DNA of 64,000 bases. Source: Streptomyces prunicolor NBRC 13075 (GTDB lineage Bacteria > Actinomycetota > Actinomycetes > Streptomycetales > Streptomycetaceae). How positions within the stretch are numbered: position 1 is the stretch's first letter; each line of letters begins with the position of its first letter. A program made the translations under genes and the position numbers. Where the stretch lies: the NCBI RefSeq assembly GCF_000367365.1, contig NZ_BARF01000096.1, positions 1-64,000 of the forward strand, written 5' to 3'. The notes under the pieces were generated by a model that searched no databases, had not been told where the DNA came from, and saw only the letters and a list, made by a program, of their open reading frames with translations. Positions 34,336 through 43,209 of the stretch are shown piece by piece.

Positions 34336-35145
34336 TCAGCCGGTGAGCTTGCCGACCTTGCGGGCGCTCAGGTCGATGACGAAGTCACGGGCGTCGATCC
34401 ACGGCCCGTTCTTGACCTTCGGGAACAGCCGCACGCAACGGTGTTCGCCGCACTGGTCGAGGTCGCCGGACTGCCTTCCCGGAGTGGCCTTGTAGACCAT
34501 GGCGGTGAGCAACAGCTGGTCGGGCGAGGTGAGTTCGTTGCCGGTGGCGTCCTTGTAGTCGGCCTTCAGGCCCGCGCCCAGCGGGCTGGCGAGCAGCAGC
34601 TCGGCCGCTTCGACGTCCTCGGCGTGGCTGGCCGGCGGCTGCACTCCGTGCTGGGTGCCGGTCTGTTCGACCTTGCCGGTGTCGAGGTTGACGGTCTTGG
34701 TGACGACCGTGTCGTCCTTGTAGTCGTAGAACGTCACGTCCGCGCGGCGCGGTGCGTTCGGGTTGTCCAGTTCGCTGGGCCCGGGGTTCGCGAGTTCGAT
34801 GTCGAGGCGCTGCGGTCCGCGCTTTCCTTCCACGTTCTCACTGGAGTTGAGCAGTTGCTGGTTCACCGCGATCCGCTCGACGCGCTGGGTCTCGTCGTCG
34901 GTGAGCGGGTCGCGGCCCTTGCCCTTCTCGCCCTCGGCCGGGGCCTGTTGGACGACACCGGGTGCCGCGCCCTGCCCGTCCGCCGCCTGTTGCTGGGTGG
35001 ATCCGGCCGCCTTGCCGGTGCCGCCCGACTCATCGGCCCCCGCCGTGCCCGGCAGGGTGATGGCGACCATCGCCGCGGTCCCGGCGACCGCTATGGCCGC
35101 ACCGGCCACCACCTTGCCGAGGTGGCGGTGCACTGTCCTTCGCAC
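34336..35145 (-). CDS. secreted protein resembling copper amine oxidase D2/D3 domains
   Basis: A 269-aa exported protein. After RRTVHRHLGKVVAGAAIAVAG... and an Ala-Gly-Ala cleavage region there is a low-complexity Gly/Gln stretch, then two small alpha/beta parts: RADVTFYDYKDDTVVTKTV with NLDTGKV, then GVQPPASHAEDVEAAELLL. These match the amine oxidase D3 pattern (PGVQPP...E..EE), as does the final DFVIDLSARKV. The protein ends where the catalytic domain would begin, and the next gene, 91 nt downstream, encodes that domain. The GTG at 35145 with GGGGG directly upstream is preferred; the ATG at 35223 would place a palindrome inside the coding region. Two cysteines (CGEHRC) may form a disulfide. 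Confidence 0.68.
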   Translation of the reverse strand: MRRTVHRHLGKVVAGAAIAVAGTAAMVAITLPGTAGADESGGTGKAAGSTQQQAADGQGAAPGVVQQAPAEGEKGKGRDPLTDDETQRVERIAVNQQLLNSSENVEGKRGPQRLDIELANPGPSELDNPNAPRRADVTFYDYKDDTVVTKTVNLDTGKVEQTGTQHGVQPPASHAEDVEAAELLLASPLGAGLKADYKDATGNELTSPDQLLLTAMVYKATPGRQSGDLDQCGEHRCVRLFPKVKNGPWIDARDFVIDLSARKVGKLTG

Positions 35146-35212
35146 ATTTCCCCCTACTACCCCTGGGCCCATCCCCGGACCGTTGGGAGCGGTGTCTGTC
35201 GCGCTCGCTTCG

Positions 35213-35234
35213 GGATACGGCATACGTCGTATCC
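35213..35234. promoter_or_regulatory. 22-bp palindrome in the divergent amine oxidase/glgX promoter region
   Basis: GGATACG (35213-35219) and CGTATCC (35228-35234) are perfect inverted arms separated by 8 nt (GCATACGT, itself partly symmetric). The site is in the space between the divergent secreted-protein gene and glgX, where an operator would be expected. Confidence 0.5.
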
Positions 35235-35343
35235 ACTGGTCATTTGGTAAGAGGGACGTAAGTCATAGGTGGTTCCCTCACTTTCGGGGAGACTCAGAAG
35301 CAAGGCGCCCCGGCAGCGGGGCCCGGCTGAGAGAGTCGTGACC

Positions 35344-37461
35344 ATGCAGGTCTGGCCTGGAGAGGCATATCCACTCGGTGCCACGTACGACGGCGCCGGG
35401 ACCAACTTCGCGGTCTTCACGGAGGCCGCGGACCGAGTAGAGCTCTGTCTGCTGCACGACGACGGCTCGGAGACGGCGGTGGAGCTGCGCGAGAGCGACG
35501 CGTTCGTGCGGCACGCGTACGTGCCCGGCATCATGCCCGGACAGCGCTACGGCTTCCGCGCGCACGGCCCCTACGCCCCCGAGCGCGGCCAGCGGTGCAA
35601 CTCCGCGAAGCTGCTGCTCGACCCGTACGCGAAGGCGGTCAGCGGATCGATCGCCTGGGGCGAGGAGGTGTACGGCTACCACTTCGACGCCCCCGACAAG
35701 CGCAACGACCTGGACTCCGCCCCGCACACGATGTCGTCGGTCGTGGTCAACCCGTACTTCGACTGGGGCGACGACCGGCTGCCCCGGCACGGATACCACG
35801 AGACCGTGCTCTACGAGGCCCACGTCAAGGGCCTGACGATGCAGCACCCGGGGCTGCCGGACGAGCTGCGCGGCACGTACGCGGCGCTCGCGCACCCGGC
35901 GGTCATCGAGCACCTGGTGGGCCTGGGGGTGACCGCCCTGGAGCTGATGCCGGTGCACCAGTTCGTGAACGACCACCGGCTGGTCGACATGGGGCTGAAC
36001 AACTACTGGGGCTACAACACGATCGGTTTCTTCGCCCCGCACAACGCGTACGCCTCCTGGGGCGACCGCGGCCAGCAGGTCCTGGAGTTCAAATCGGCGG
36101 TACGGGCGCTGCACGAGGCCGGTATCGAGGTCATCCTGGACGTCGTCTACAACCACACCGCCGAGGGCAACCACCTGGGGCCGACGCTGTCCTTCAGGGG
36201 CCTCGACAACCCCTCCTACTACCGGCTGACGGAGGACCCCCGCTACTACATGGACACCACGGGGACGGGCAACTCGCTGCTCATGCGGTCCCCGCACGTG
36301 CTCCAGCTGATCATGGACTCACTGCGCTACTGGGTCACCGAGATGCACGTCGACGGCTTCCGCTTCGACCTCGCGGCCACCCTGGCACGGCAGTTCCACG
36401 AGGTGGACCGGCTGTCGTCGTTCTTCGACCTCGTGCAGCAGGACCCGGTGGTCTCCCAGGTGAAGCTGATCGCGGAGCCCTGGGACGTCGGCGAGGGCGG
36501 CTACCAGGTGGGCAACTTCCCGCCGCTGTGGACCGAGTGGAACGGCAAGTACCGCGACACCGTGCGGGACATGTGGCGGGGCGAGGGGCGCGCGCTCGCG
36601 GAGTTCGCGTCCCGGCTGACCGGCTCGTCCGACCTCTACCAGGACGACGGCCGCCGACCCCTGGCCTCCATCAACTTCGTGACCTGCCACGACGGGTTCA
36701 CACTGAACGACCTGGTGTCGTACAACGACAAGTACAACCAGGCCAACGGCGAGGACAACAGGGACGGTGAGAGCCACAACCGGTCCTGGAACTGCGGTGC
36801 CGAGGGCGACACCGACGACCCGGCCGTACTGGAGCTGCGCGAGCGGCAGAAGCGCAACTTCGTGGCCACGCTGATGCTGTCCCAGGGTGTGCCGATGGTC
36901 AGCCACGGGGATGAGTTCGCGCGCACCCAGAAGGGCAACAACAACGCGTACTGCCAGGACAGCGAGCTGGCCTGGGTGAAGTGGCCCGAGGGCGACGACG
37001 GGTCGTCGGGGTTGCTGGCCTTCACGCGCGCGTTGGTGTGGCTGCGCAAGGAGCATCCCGTGTTCCGGCGCCGGCGCTTCTTCCACGGGCGGCCCGTGGA
37101 GGGCACCCACGACGAGCTGTCGGACATCGCCTGGTTCACCCCGGAGGGCAAGGAGATGACGCAGCGGGACTGGGACTCGGCGCAGGCGTCCGCGCTGTCG
37201 GTGTTCCTGAACGGCAACGCCATCTCGGAACCCGGCCCGCGCGGGGAGCGCATCGCGGACGACTCCTTCCTGATGATGTTCAACGCCTCTCCGGAGACGC
37301 TGGACTTCGTCGTGCCGGTCAACCACGGCCGCCAGTGGGAGGTGGTCGTCGACACGGGCCTCCCGGAGGGGGTGCCGAAGGACACGGGCGCGAAGGTGAA
37401 GGCCGGGGACCGGCTGACCCTGGTGGACCGCAGCATGACGGTGCTGAAACGGCCCACCTAG
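35344..37461 (+). CDS. glgX: glycogen debranching enzyme GlgX
   Basis: A 705-aa isoamylase-type GH13 enzyme that cleaves alpha-1,6 branches of glycogen-derived dextrins. The N-terminal CBM48-like domain starts MQVWPGEAYPLGATYDGAGTN. The barrel has VYNHTAEGN, the nucleophile in GFRFDLA (D342), the acid in LIAEPWDVG (E378) and the transition-state Asp in CHDGFTLNDL (D450). The ATG at 35344 is chosen because GAGAG lies 8 nt upstream; GTG 35338 is an alternative. Treating glycogen this way supplies linear maltodextrins to TreY, whose gene lies 91 nt downstream. Confidence 0.96.
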   Translation: MQVWPGEAYPLGATYDGAGTNFAVFTEAADRVELCLLHDDGSETAVELRESDAFVRHAYVPGIMPGQRYGFRAHGPYAPERGQRCNSAKLLLDPYAKAVSGSIAWGEEVYGYHFDAPDKRNDLDSAPHTMSSVVVNPYFDWGDDRLPRHGYHETVLYEAHVKGLTMQHPGLPDELRGTYAALAHPAVIEHLVGLGVTALELMPVHQFVNDHRLVDMGLNNYWGYNTIGFFAPHNAYASWGDRGQQVLEFKSAVRALHEAGIEVILDVVYNHTAEGNHLGPTLSFRGLDNPSYYRLTEDPRYYMDTTGTGNSLLMRSPHVLQLIMDSLRYWVTEMHVDGFRFDLAATLARQFHEVDRLSSFFDLVQQDPVVSQVKLIAEPWDVGEGGYQVGNFPPLWTEWNGKYRDTVRDMWRGEGRALAEFASRLTGSSDLYQDDGRRPLASINFVTCHDGFTLNDLVSYNDKYNQANGEDNRDGESHNRSWNCGAEGDTDDPAVLELRERQKRNFVATLMLSQGVPMVSHGDEFARTQKGNNNAYCQDSELAWVKWPEGDDGSSGLLAFTRALVWLRKEHPVFRRRRFFHGRPVEGTHDELSDIAWFTPEGKEMTQRDWDSAQASALSVFLNGNAISEPGPRGERIADDSFLMMFNASPETLDFVVPVNHGRQWEVVVDTGLPEGVPKDTGAKVKAGDRLTLVDRSMTVLKRPT

Positions 37462-37474
37462 GGGTGAGGGGCGG

Positions 37475-37506
37475 GCATCCGGTCGGCCGGTCGGCGGACC
37501 GGATGC
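37475..37506. terminator. hairpin after glgX
   Basis: GCATCCGGTC (37475-37484) and GACCGGATGC (37497-37506) form a perfect 10-bp stem with a 12-nt loop, starting 14 nt after the glgX stop and 47 nt before the treY start. It may separate or attenuate transcription between the two genes. Confidence 0.65.
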
Positions 37507-37552
37507 GGGAGTCGATGACACGAAAGACGGCCGGGCGGGTACGTAGGTCTGC

Positions 37553-39901
37553 ATGACACCTGAGCGACCCGACCCGGCAGTGCCCACGGCCACCTACCGG
37601 CTGCAGCTGCAGCCCGAGTTCCCGTTCGCGGCGGCGGCGTCGGCCGTGCCCTACCTGGCGTCGCTCGGCGTCTCGCACCTGCACCTGTCCCCCGTCCTGG
37701 AGTCCGTGCCGGGTTCGACGCACGGCTACGACGTCGTGGACCACGCGCGCGTACGGGGCGAACTGGGCGGCGAGGACGGCCTGCGGGCCCTCGCACGCAC
37801 CGCGCGGGAGCACGGTCTCGGTCTCGTGGTGGACATCGTGCCTAACCACATGGCCATGGCCCCGCGCCACAACCACGCCCTGTGGGAGGTGCTCCGGGAG
37901 GGCCCCAAGTCGCCGTACGCGCGCTGGTTCGACATCGATTGGGAGGCCCAGGGCGGGCAGCTGCTGCTGCCGGTGCTGGGCGGTCCGGTCGGCGCGGAGA
38001 TCGACCACCTGGAGGTGGACGGCGACGTCCTGCGCTACTACGACCACGTCTTCCCGCTGCGTGCGGGCACCGCGGAACTGCCGCTGCCGCGGCTCCTGGA
38101 CGCGCAGTGGTACCGCCCCGTGTGGTGGCGGCTGGCCCGTACCGAGCTCAACTACCGGCGCTTCTTCAGCATCTCGGAGCTGATCGGGGTGCGGGTCGAG
38201 GACCCGGAGGTCTTCGACGCCACCCACGCGAAGATGCTGCAACTGCTGGACGAGGGGGTCGTCGACGGACTGCGCGTCGACCACCCCGACGGCCTCGCCG
38301 ACCCCGACGACTACCTCCGGCGGCTGCACGAGGCGACCGGGGGCCGCTGGACGGTCGTGGAGAAGATCCTCGCGGACGGTGAGCCCCTGCCGGCGTCCTG
38401 GCCCGTCGCGGGCACCACCGGCTACGACGCCCTCCGCCAGATCGACGGGCTGTTCACGGACCCGGCGGGCGCCGGTGAACTCCTGGGCCAGTACCGGAGG
38501 TTCGCGGCCCCGCAGACCGACCGGGGCGGGCACTGGGAGGCGACGGTACGGCGGGCGGCGTACAAGGTGCTCACGCACGAACTGGTCGCCGAGATGGACC
38601 GGCTGACCCGGGTCGCGGCCCGGCTGTGCGCCACGTCCCCGGAGCCCGCGTTGCGCGACCGGGCCCCCTGGGCGCTGCGGACCGCGCTGCTGGAGCTCCT
38701 GGTCCGCCTGGAGGTGTACCGGCCGTACACCTCGGGCGACACCGCCGCCGTCGTCACCGAGGAGGCGGCGGCCGAGGCCCGGCAGGCGTTCGTCGTCCCG
38801 GAGGAGGCGGGCGCCGTCGACGTCGTACGGGAGCTGCTGCTGGGGCGGTACGGGGACGGGCCCGAGCAGGTGGAGTTCCGGACGCGGTTCGCGCAGACGG
38901 CGTCCGCGCTGCGGGCCAAGTCCGTGGAGGACACGGCGTTCTACCGCTATGTGCCGCTGCTGTCGGCGACCGAGGTGGGCGGGAACCCGGGGAGTCCGGC
39001 CGTGTCCCCGGAGGACTTCCACGCGTACTGCGCGCGCGTGCAGCGCGACTGGCCCGCGATGGGCACCGTCCTGTCGACCCACGACACCAAGCGCAGCGCC
39101 GACGTACGGGCCGCGCTGGCCGTGCTCACCGAGGTGCCGGAGCGCTGGGCGGACGTGCTGGCCGAGGTGACCCGCACCGGCGAGGGCGTGCCGGACGCGC
39201 AACTGGCCTGGGCGGCCTGGCAGACGGTGTTCGGGCTCGGCCCTGCGGACGCGGGGCGGGTCCAGGAGGCGCTGCTGAAGCATGTGCGCGAGGCGGGCCT
39301 GTACACGAGCTGGACGGAGCAGGAGCCGCCGTACGAGGAGGCGGTGGCGGCGTTCGTCGCGGCGGGCCCGTGCGGGGCTCCCGGCGAGCACGTGGCCGCG
39401 TTGCGCACGGCGCTGGAGCCGCACATCCGGGCGAACACGCTGGGCGCCGCCCTGGTCCAGCTGACGATGCCGGGCGTACCGGACCTCTACCAGGGCACGG
39501 AGGCCGAGTACCTGGCCCTGGTCGACCCCGACAACCGGCGCCCCGTGCCGTTCCCGCCCCCGCACCCCGGTGACAAGGGCGCGCTGACGGCCGCCGCGCT
39601 GCGGCTGCGTGCCCGGCGTCCCGAGGCCTTCGGTGACGCGGCGACGTACGCCCCGTTGACCGCGGAGGGCCCGGCCGCGGCGCACTGTGTGGCGTTCGCG
39701 CGCTCGGGGAGTGCGGTCACGGTGGTGACCCGGTTGTCGGCGCGGCTCGCGGAGGCGGGCGGCTGGCGCGACACGGTGCTGGCGCTGCCGCCGGGGCGGT
39801 GGGTCGATGTGCTGGCTCCGGAGCGGGAGTTCACGGGGCACGCACGCGTGGAGGACGTTTTCGGTCGGTCGCCGGTGGCGCTGCTGGAACTCGCGGACTA
39901 G
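37553..39901 (+). CDS. treY: malto-oligosyltrehalose synthase (TreY)
   Basis: A 782-aa GH13 enzyme that converts the reducing-end alpha-1,4 bond of maltodextrins into an alpha-1,1 trehalosyl bond. The N-terminus PTATYRLQLQPEFPFAAAA is the family hallmark. Catalytic regions are DGLRVDHPDGLADP (nucleophile Asp), WTVVEKIL (acid Glu) and STHDTKRSADVRA (third Asp). The length is normal. The stop codon overlaps the stop of the convergent P450-like gene through a shared CTAG. It works with TreZ (45598) to make trehalose. Confidence 0.96.
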   Translation: MTPERPDPAVPTATYRLQLQPEFPFAAAASAVPYLASLGVSHLHLSPVLESVPGSTHGYDVVDHARVRGELGGEDGLRALARTAREHGLGLVVDIVPNHMAMAPRHNHALWEVLREGPKSPYARWFDIDWEAQGGQLLLPVLGGPVGAEIDHLEVDGDVLRYYDHVFPLRAGTAELPLPRLLDAQWYRPVWWRLARTELNYRRFFSISELIGVRVEDPEVFDATHAKMLQLLDEGVVDGLRVDHPDGLADPDDYLRRLHEATGGRWTVVEKILADGEPLPASWPVAGTTGYDALRQIDGLFTDPAGAGELLGQYRRFAAPQTDRGGHWEATVRRAAYKVLTHELVAEMDRLTRVAARLCATSPEPALRDRAPWALRTALLELLVRLEVYRPYTSGDTAAVVTEEAAAEARQAFVVPEEAGAVDVVRELLLGRYGDGPEQVEFRTRFAQTASALRAKSVEDTAFYRYVPLLSATEVGGNPGSPAVSPEDFHAYCARVQRDWPAMGTVLSTHDTKRSADVRAALAVLTEVPERWADVLAEVTRTGEGVPDAQLAWAAWQTVFGLGPADAGRVQEALLKHVREAGLYTSWTEQEPPYEEAVAAFVAAGPCGAPGEHVAALRTALEPHIRANTLGAALVQLTMPGVPDLYQGTEAEYLALVDPDNRRPVPFPPPHPGDKGALTAAALRLRARRPEAFGDAATYAPLTAEGPAAAHCVAFARSGSAVTVVTRLSARLAEAGGWRDTVLALPPGRWVDVLAPEREFTGHARVEDVFGRSPVALLELAD

Positions 39902-40965
39902 GTGCGCACGGTGAGGGTCCGGGGCGAACGGCGGACCAGGTCGTCGGGCACGTGCCGGGCGCCCGGTGCGCGGCGCAGGCCCGGCAGGGCGGCCAGGAGT
40001 GCTCGCAGGCCGTGTTCGGCCGTGAGGCGAGCGAGCAGGGCGTCGGGGGCGAGCGGTCCGGGGTCCGGGCGGAACGCGTCGTAGCGGTCGGGGTCGGTGA
40101 AACGTTCCGGGTCGCGGCCCGCGGCGCCGAGGAGGCAGGCGACGGTCGCTCCGGCGGGGATCGCCCCGACGGGTTCGACGGCCCGGCGCAGCACGATGTG
40201 CAGCGGCGGATCGCGGCGCAGGGACTCCGCCCAGGCGCCCGCCGTGAGCTCGGGGCGGGCGCGCAGCACCGCCAACTGGCCCGGGTGGTCGAGGAGGTTG
40301 GCGAGGAACGACGCGAGCGCCCGCGCGGTGGTCCCGCCCGCCGCGCCGAGCAGCGCGCCCACCAGCCTCGTGACGGTCTCGTCGGTCCGCGCGGTGCACA
40401 GGACCGACAGCAGATCGCCGCCCGGGTGTGCGCGCCGCCGGGCGATCAACGGCCGCAGAAAGGCGCCCAGTTCGGGACGGCCGCCCCCGGGGCGACCGAG
40501 TCCCGTGCGGCACCAGCGGTGCACGCGCGCGGTCTCTTCGTACGGCAGCCCGAGCGCCGCCACGGCCGTGGCGGTGGGCAGCCAGTCGCAGAACTCGGCC
40601 ACCAGGTCGGCCTCTTCACGGGCGGCCAGCCGGTGGGCGAGGACATGGGCGCCGCGTTCGGCGGCAGCGGTCAGAGCGACCAGTGCGGGCCCGCGCAGCG
40701 CCCGGTCGAGGAGCCGACCCGCTTCGGCCGGCCCATCACCGGGCAGGGCGACGAGCCGCGGGTCGGCGAGCGCCGCGCGGACATCGTCGTAGCGGCTGAT
40801 GAGCCAGGCGCCGAAGGGCTCGTCGTACACCAGGGGGTAGTGCGTACGGAGGGTGCGGTAGAGCGGATACGGGTCCCGTACGGCCGTCCGCAGGCTCGGT
40901 GGGCCCGGTGGACGGGCCGGGGTGCCCGCGGTCCGCGTGACGAGCACGTCCGTGAGACACAGCAC
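39898..40965 (-). CDS. cytochrome P450-like protein lacking the heme-ligand cysteine loop
   Basis: A 355-aa protein with clear P450 landmarks: N-terminal DPYPLYRTLRTHYPLVYDE, a helix-I-like AAGGTTARALASF, a helix-K ESLR (ExxR) and the meander DPERFTDPDRYDAFRPD. The expected heme loop FGxGxHxCxG is absent: the sequence goes from FRPDPG straight to PLAPDALLARL and LRALLAALPGLR of the terminal helices. None of the other frames hides the motif. Without the thiolate ligand it should not be a normal monooxygenase. The GTG at 40965 has GGGAG 9 nt upstream; the frame extends to 41064. It overlaps treY at the stop codons. Confidence 0.8.
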   Translation of the reverse strand: MLCLTDVLVTRTAGTPARPPGPPSLRTAVRDPYPLYRTLRTHYPLVYDEPFGAWLISRYDDVRAALADPRLVALPGDGPAEAGRLLDRALRGPALVALTAAAERGAHVLAHRLAAREEADLVAEFCDWLPTATAVAALGLPYEETARVHRWCRTGLGRPGGGRPELGAFLRPLIARRRAHPGGDLLSVLCTARTDETVTRLVGALLGAAGGTTARALASFLANLLDHPGQLAVLRARPELTAGAWAESLRRDPPLHIVLRRAVEPVGAIPAGATVACLLGAAGRDPERFTDPDRYDAFRPDPGPLAPDALLARLTAEHGLRALLAALPGLRRAPGARHVPDDLVRRSPRTLTVRT

Positions 40966-41475
40966 CGCCGTCCGCTCCCGTGGTCGTCGTTCCGCCCCGC
41001 GCCGTGGGGCGCGGCGGCCGGTCGTCCGCGCCATGGGCACACGCGGATGCTCCCAGCCGACCACCGCACCGCGCGGGACGCAGCCCTCGTACGGCCGTAC
41101 GGGTGAGGCGGACGGCCGGTGGTCCTACGGCGTACGCGGTCCCGCCGCACGCCGTAGGACCGTCTCGGCCACCGGCTCGCACCCGCGTGCGGACCCGGGG
41201 CGCGGGCCGGGCGGTAGGCGTGCGGTGGCGTGCCGCGATGTCGGTGTTCTCGATGCGGGGGTACGCGCGTGTGCCCGATGGGGACGTCACCGGGAGTGAG
41301 CGCCGACGCCCGCGGCACCCCTTGGAGAACCCCGGCCCCCTGCTGGCACCAACGCCCCTACCGGCTGCCGGTAAATGCGCCTGGGCGCCCCCGGTAGCCT
41401 CCCCCGCGGTCTTCTTGACACTTCTCAGAGCCCGTGAAGTACTGCGGTTGCGAAGCCGGAGCTGACTAGTCGGGG
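40966..41475. other. 510-nt divergent spacer between the P450-like gene and an M14 peptidase gene
   Basis: No convincing gene is present; long frames here are Arg/Pro-rich and have no RBS. The upper part may code for an N-terminal extension of the P450-like protein (starts at 41034 and 41064 are in frame). The main structure is a nested inverted repeat centred at 41141. Confidence 0.5.
41121..41161. promoter_or_regulatory. 13-bp perfect inverted repeat in the divergent spacer
   Basis: GGTCCTACGGCGT (41121-41133) and ACGCCGTAGGACC (41149-41161) pair exactly with a 15-nt loop. A second pair, GCCGGTGG (41115-41122) and CCACCGGC (41169-41176), overlaps it from outside. The position between divergent genes suits an operator; a stand-alone terminator is possible. 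Confidence 0.55.
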
Positions 41476-42768
41476 GTGAGTCTCCTGCCGGAGTTGCGAT
41501 ACCCCAGTGTGACCGAACTGGTCTCGTCCGTCAGGGCGTTGGCCGCGCATCGGCCGGGTCTGTGCACCCTGAGGCAGGTGGGCGCCTCCCGCGCGGGCAG
41601 GCCGATTCAGCTGCTGTCCGTGGGGCACGCCCAGCGCGCCGTCCTGGTGGTCGCCGGTGCCCATGCCAACGAGCCGACCGGCGGCTCCACACTCCTCGCG
41701 CTGGCCGAACGGGTCGTACGGGACGGGGAGTTGAGGTCGGACACGTCCTGGCACTTCCTGCTCTGCGCGGACCCGGACGGGGCGAGTCTGCATGTCACGC
41801 CGGCGCCGCGCAGTCTGCTCGACTACCACTTGGGGTTCTACCGTCCGGCCGGGCCCGAGCAGCCGGAGTGGTCGCCCTCCGTGCTGCCGCCCGACCGGTT
41901 GCCGCCCGAGACGCGTGCCCTGATCCGGGTGATCGACGAGGTGCGGCCCTACCTCCAGGTGACCCTGCACGGGACCGATCTGGGCGGCAGCTGGGTGCAG
42001 TTGACGAAGGACGTACCGGGGCTGGCCGAGCCGTTCGCCAAGTCGGCGGCGGAGCTGCGCATCCCGGTGGAGACGGGCTCCTCGGACGCGGCGGGCTGGC
42101 CCGCTTCGGGGCCCGGGGTGCATGTGATGCCGGCGCCCGGTTCGGACCTGGCGTACCCGAGCATGCCGGACGACGCCCGGCACAGCACCTGGTACCACGC
42201 GCACCGCTACGGCGGCCTGACCGCGGTCGTGGAAGTGCCGATGTGGGCCAGCGACCTGGTGGACGACCCGGCACCGCATCCCGCCCCGGCGGCGGCGATA
42301 CGGCGGCTGGCGCGCCGCCTGCTGCGGGACACCCGGGAGGTGGAGTGGGTGCTCGCCGACGCGCTGCCGCGCCTCCAGGGCGTCGACGGGCCGCTGCTGC
42401 GGGCCGCGAAGTGGGCCCTGGAGCTGGTGCCCGGCCTGGCAGCGGACTGGATGCACACGCCGCCCGCCGACACGACGATGGCGTACGTCGGCAGCGTGGA
42501 CGCGTTCGGGCGCCGGCTGCCGTTACGGGCCGCGGCGATGCTGCTGCGGGTCCTGCGGGAGAACGACGACCGCGCGGCACCCATGCTCGAACACCTCGTG
42601 GCCTCCTGGAGCGACGCCTTCGCGGAACGTTTCCGGGCCCGCTGGGTGCCCCTGGAGCACCAGGTCGAGCATCAGTCCCGCACGGTCGTGGCGGCGGCGC
42701 TGTACGCGCGCGGACAGGCGGGCGGAATCGGAGACGTCCCCCACGCGCGTGCCCAGCGTTCGGCCTGA
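41476..42768 (+). CDS. M14-family zinc carboxypeptidase-like protein, paralogue 1
   Basis: A 430-aa metallopeptidase of the M14 (succinylglutamate desuccinylase/carboxypeptidase-like) group. It opens VSLLPELRYPSVTEL and has the zinc motif GAHANEPTGG (HxxE), then LHGTDLGG with the third His and a late acidic residue in VVEVPMW. A basic residue pattern SRAGRPIQLLSVG precedes the zinc site. There is no signal peptide, so it is cytosolic. The GTG at 41476 has GGGGG directly before it. It is clearly homologous to the gene at 43206-44672 (RYPSV, SRAGxPLxLLSVG, HANEPxGG, HGxDxGG, YHxHRxGxxTAVVExPMW all shared), which lies on the opposite strand, with a protease inhibitor gene between. Confidence 0.85.
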   Translation: MSLLPELRYPSVTELVSSVRALAAHRPGLCTLRQVGASRAGRPIQLLSVGHAQRAVLVVAGAHANEPTGGSTLLALAERVVRDGELRSDTSWHFLLCADPDGASLHVTPAPRSLLDYHLGFYRPAGPEQPEWSPSVLPPDRLPPETRALIRVIDEVRPYLQVTLHGTDLGGSWVQLTKDVPGLAEPFAKSAAELRIPVETGSSDAAGWPASGPGVHVMPAPGSDLAYPSMPDDARHSTWYHAHRYGGLTAVVEVPMWASDLVDDPAPHPAPAAAIRRLARRLLRDTREVEWVLADALPRLQGVDGPLLRAAKWALELVPGLAADWMHTPPADTTMAYVGSVDAFGRRLPLRAAAMLLRVLRENDDRAAPMLEHLVASWSDAFAERFRARWVPLEHQVEHQSRTVVAAALYARGQAGGIGDVPHARAQRSA

Positions 42769-42783
42769 CCGAGCCCGCGTCCC

Positions 42784-43209
42784 TCAGGTGTCGAGCGCGA
42801 ACACGTGTCCTGTCCGGGCCGCCAGGACGCACCCGTTCGAGAAGGTCCTCGTGTAGTCGACCTGGCGGCCCTTCCACTCCCCGCGCGCGTGGGCGGTCAC
42901 CGGGGCGTAGATCATCGGGCAGAACACGCTCGTGGGCGGGACGGCGTCGATGTCACCGCCCGCCGCGCCCAGTTCGGCACAGGCCTCGGCCGCGTGGGCG
43001 TGCCCCTGGGGCGGGTCGCACAGGAGCAGGGTCCCGCGCGTGTCACTGGACCGGCTGTCGCCCCGGGTGACGGTGAGGTAGAGCCAGTCACCCTGGAGGG
43101 CTGGTCGGGGCGCGGCCGCCTGGGCCGGTGCCTGACCGGCGGCGAGGAGCACGAGTGTCGCTGCAAGCAGGGCACTACGGAGAACGGTCGCTTTCGACGT
43201 GTAGGTCAT
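42784..43209 (-). CDS. Streptomyces subtilisin inhibitor (SSI) family protein
   Basis: A 141-aa secreted serine protease inhibitor. The signal peptide ends around QAAAPRPALQG. Four cysteines (C64, C77, C97, C127) can make the two SSI disulfides, and the reactive site reads VFCPMIYAPV, with Met99 as P1 and Ile100 as P1', as in SSI proteins that inhibit subtilisin. C-terminal TRTFSNGCVL also fits the family. Start ATG 43209 overlaps the TGA of the upstream M14 gene (ATGA), which links synthesis of a secreted inhibitor to that of an intracellular peptidase. SSI proteins control secreted proteases in Streptomyces development. Confidence 0.92.
   Translation of the reverse strand: MTYTSKATVLRSALLAATLVLLAAGQAPAQAAAPRPALQGDWLYLTVTRGDSRSSDTRGTLLLCDPPQGHAHAAEACAELGAAGGDIDAVPPTSVFCPMIYAPVTAHARGEWKGRQVDYTRTFSNGCVLAARTGHVFALDT

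Noticed and set aside
37319..40513. 1,064-codon open frame on the minus strand over glgX end, treY and P450 gene
   Set aside because: Antisense shadow: Arg/Pro/Gly-rich translation, no domain, and the plus-strand treY has all its catalytic motifs.
40980..41465. 161-codon plus-strand frame in the P450/M14 spacer
   Set aside because: No RBS, Arg/Pro-rich, and crossed by a long inverted repeat.
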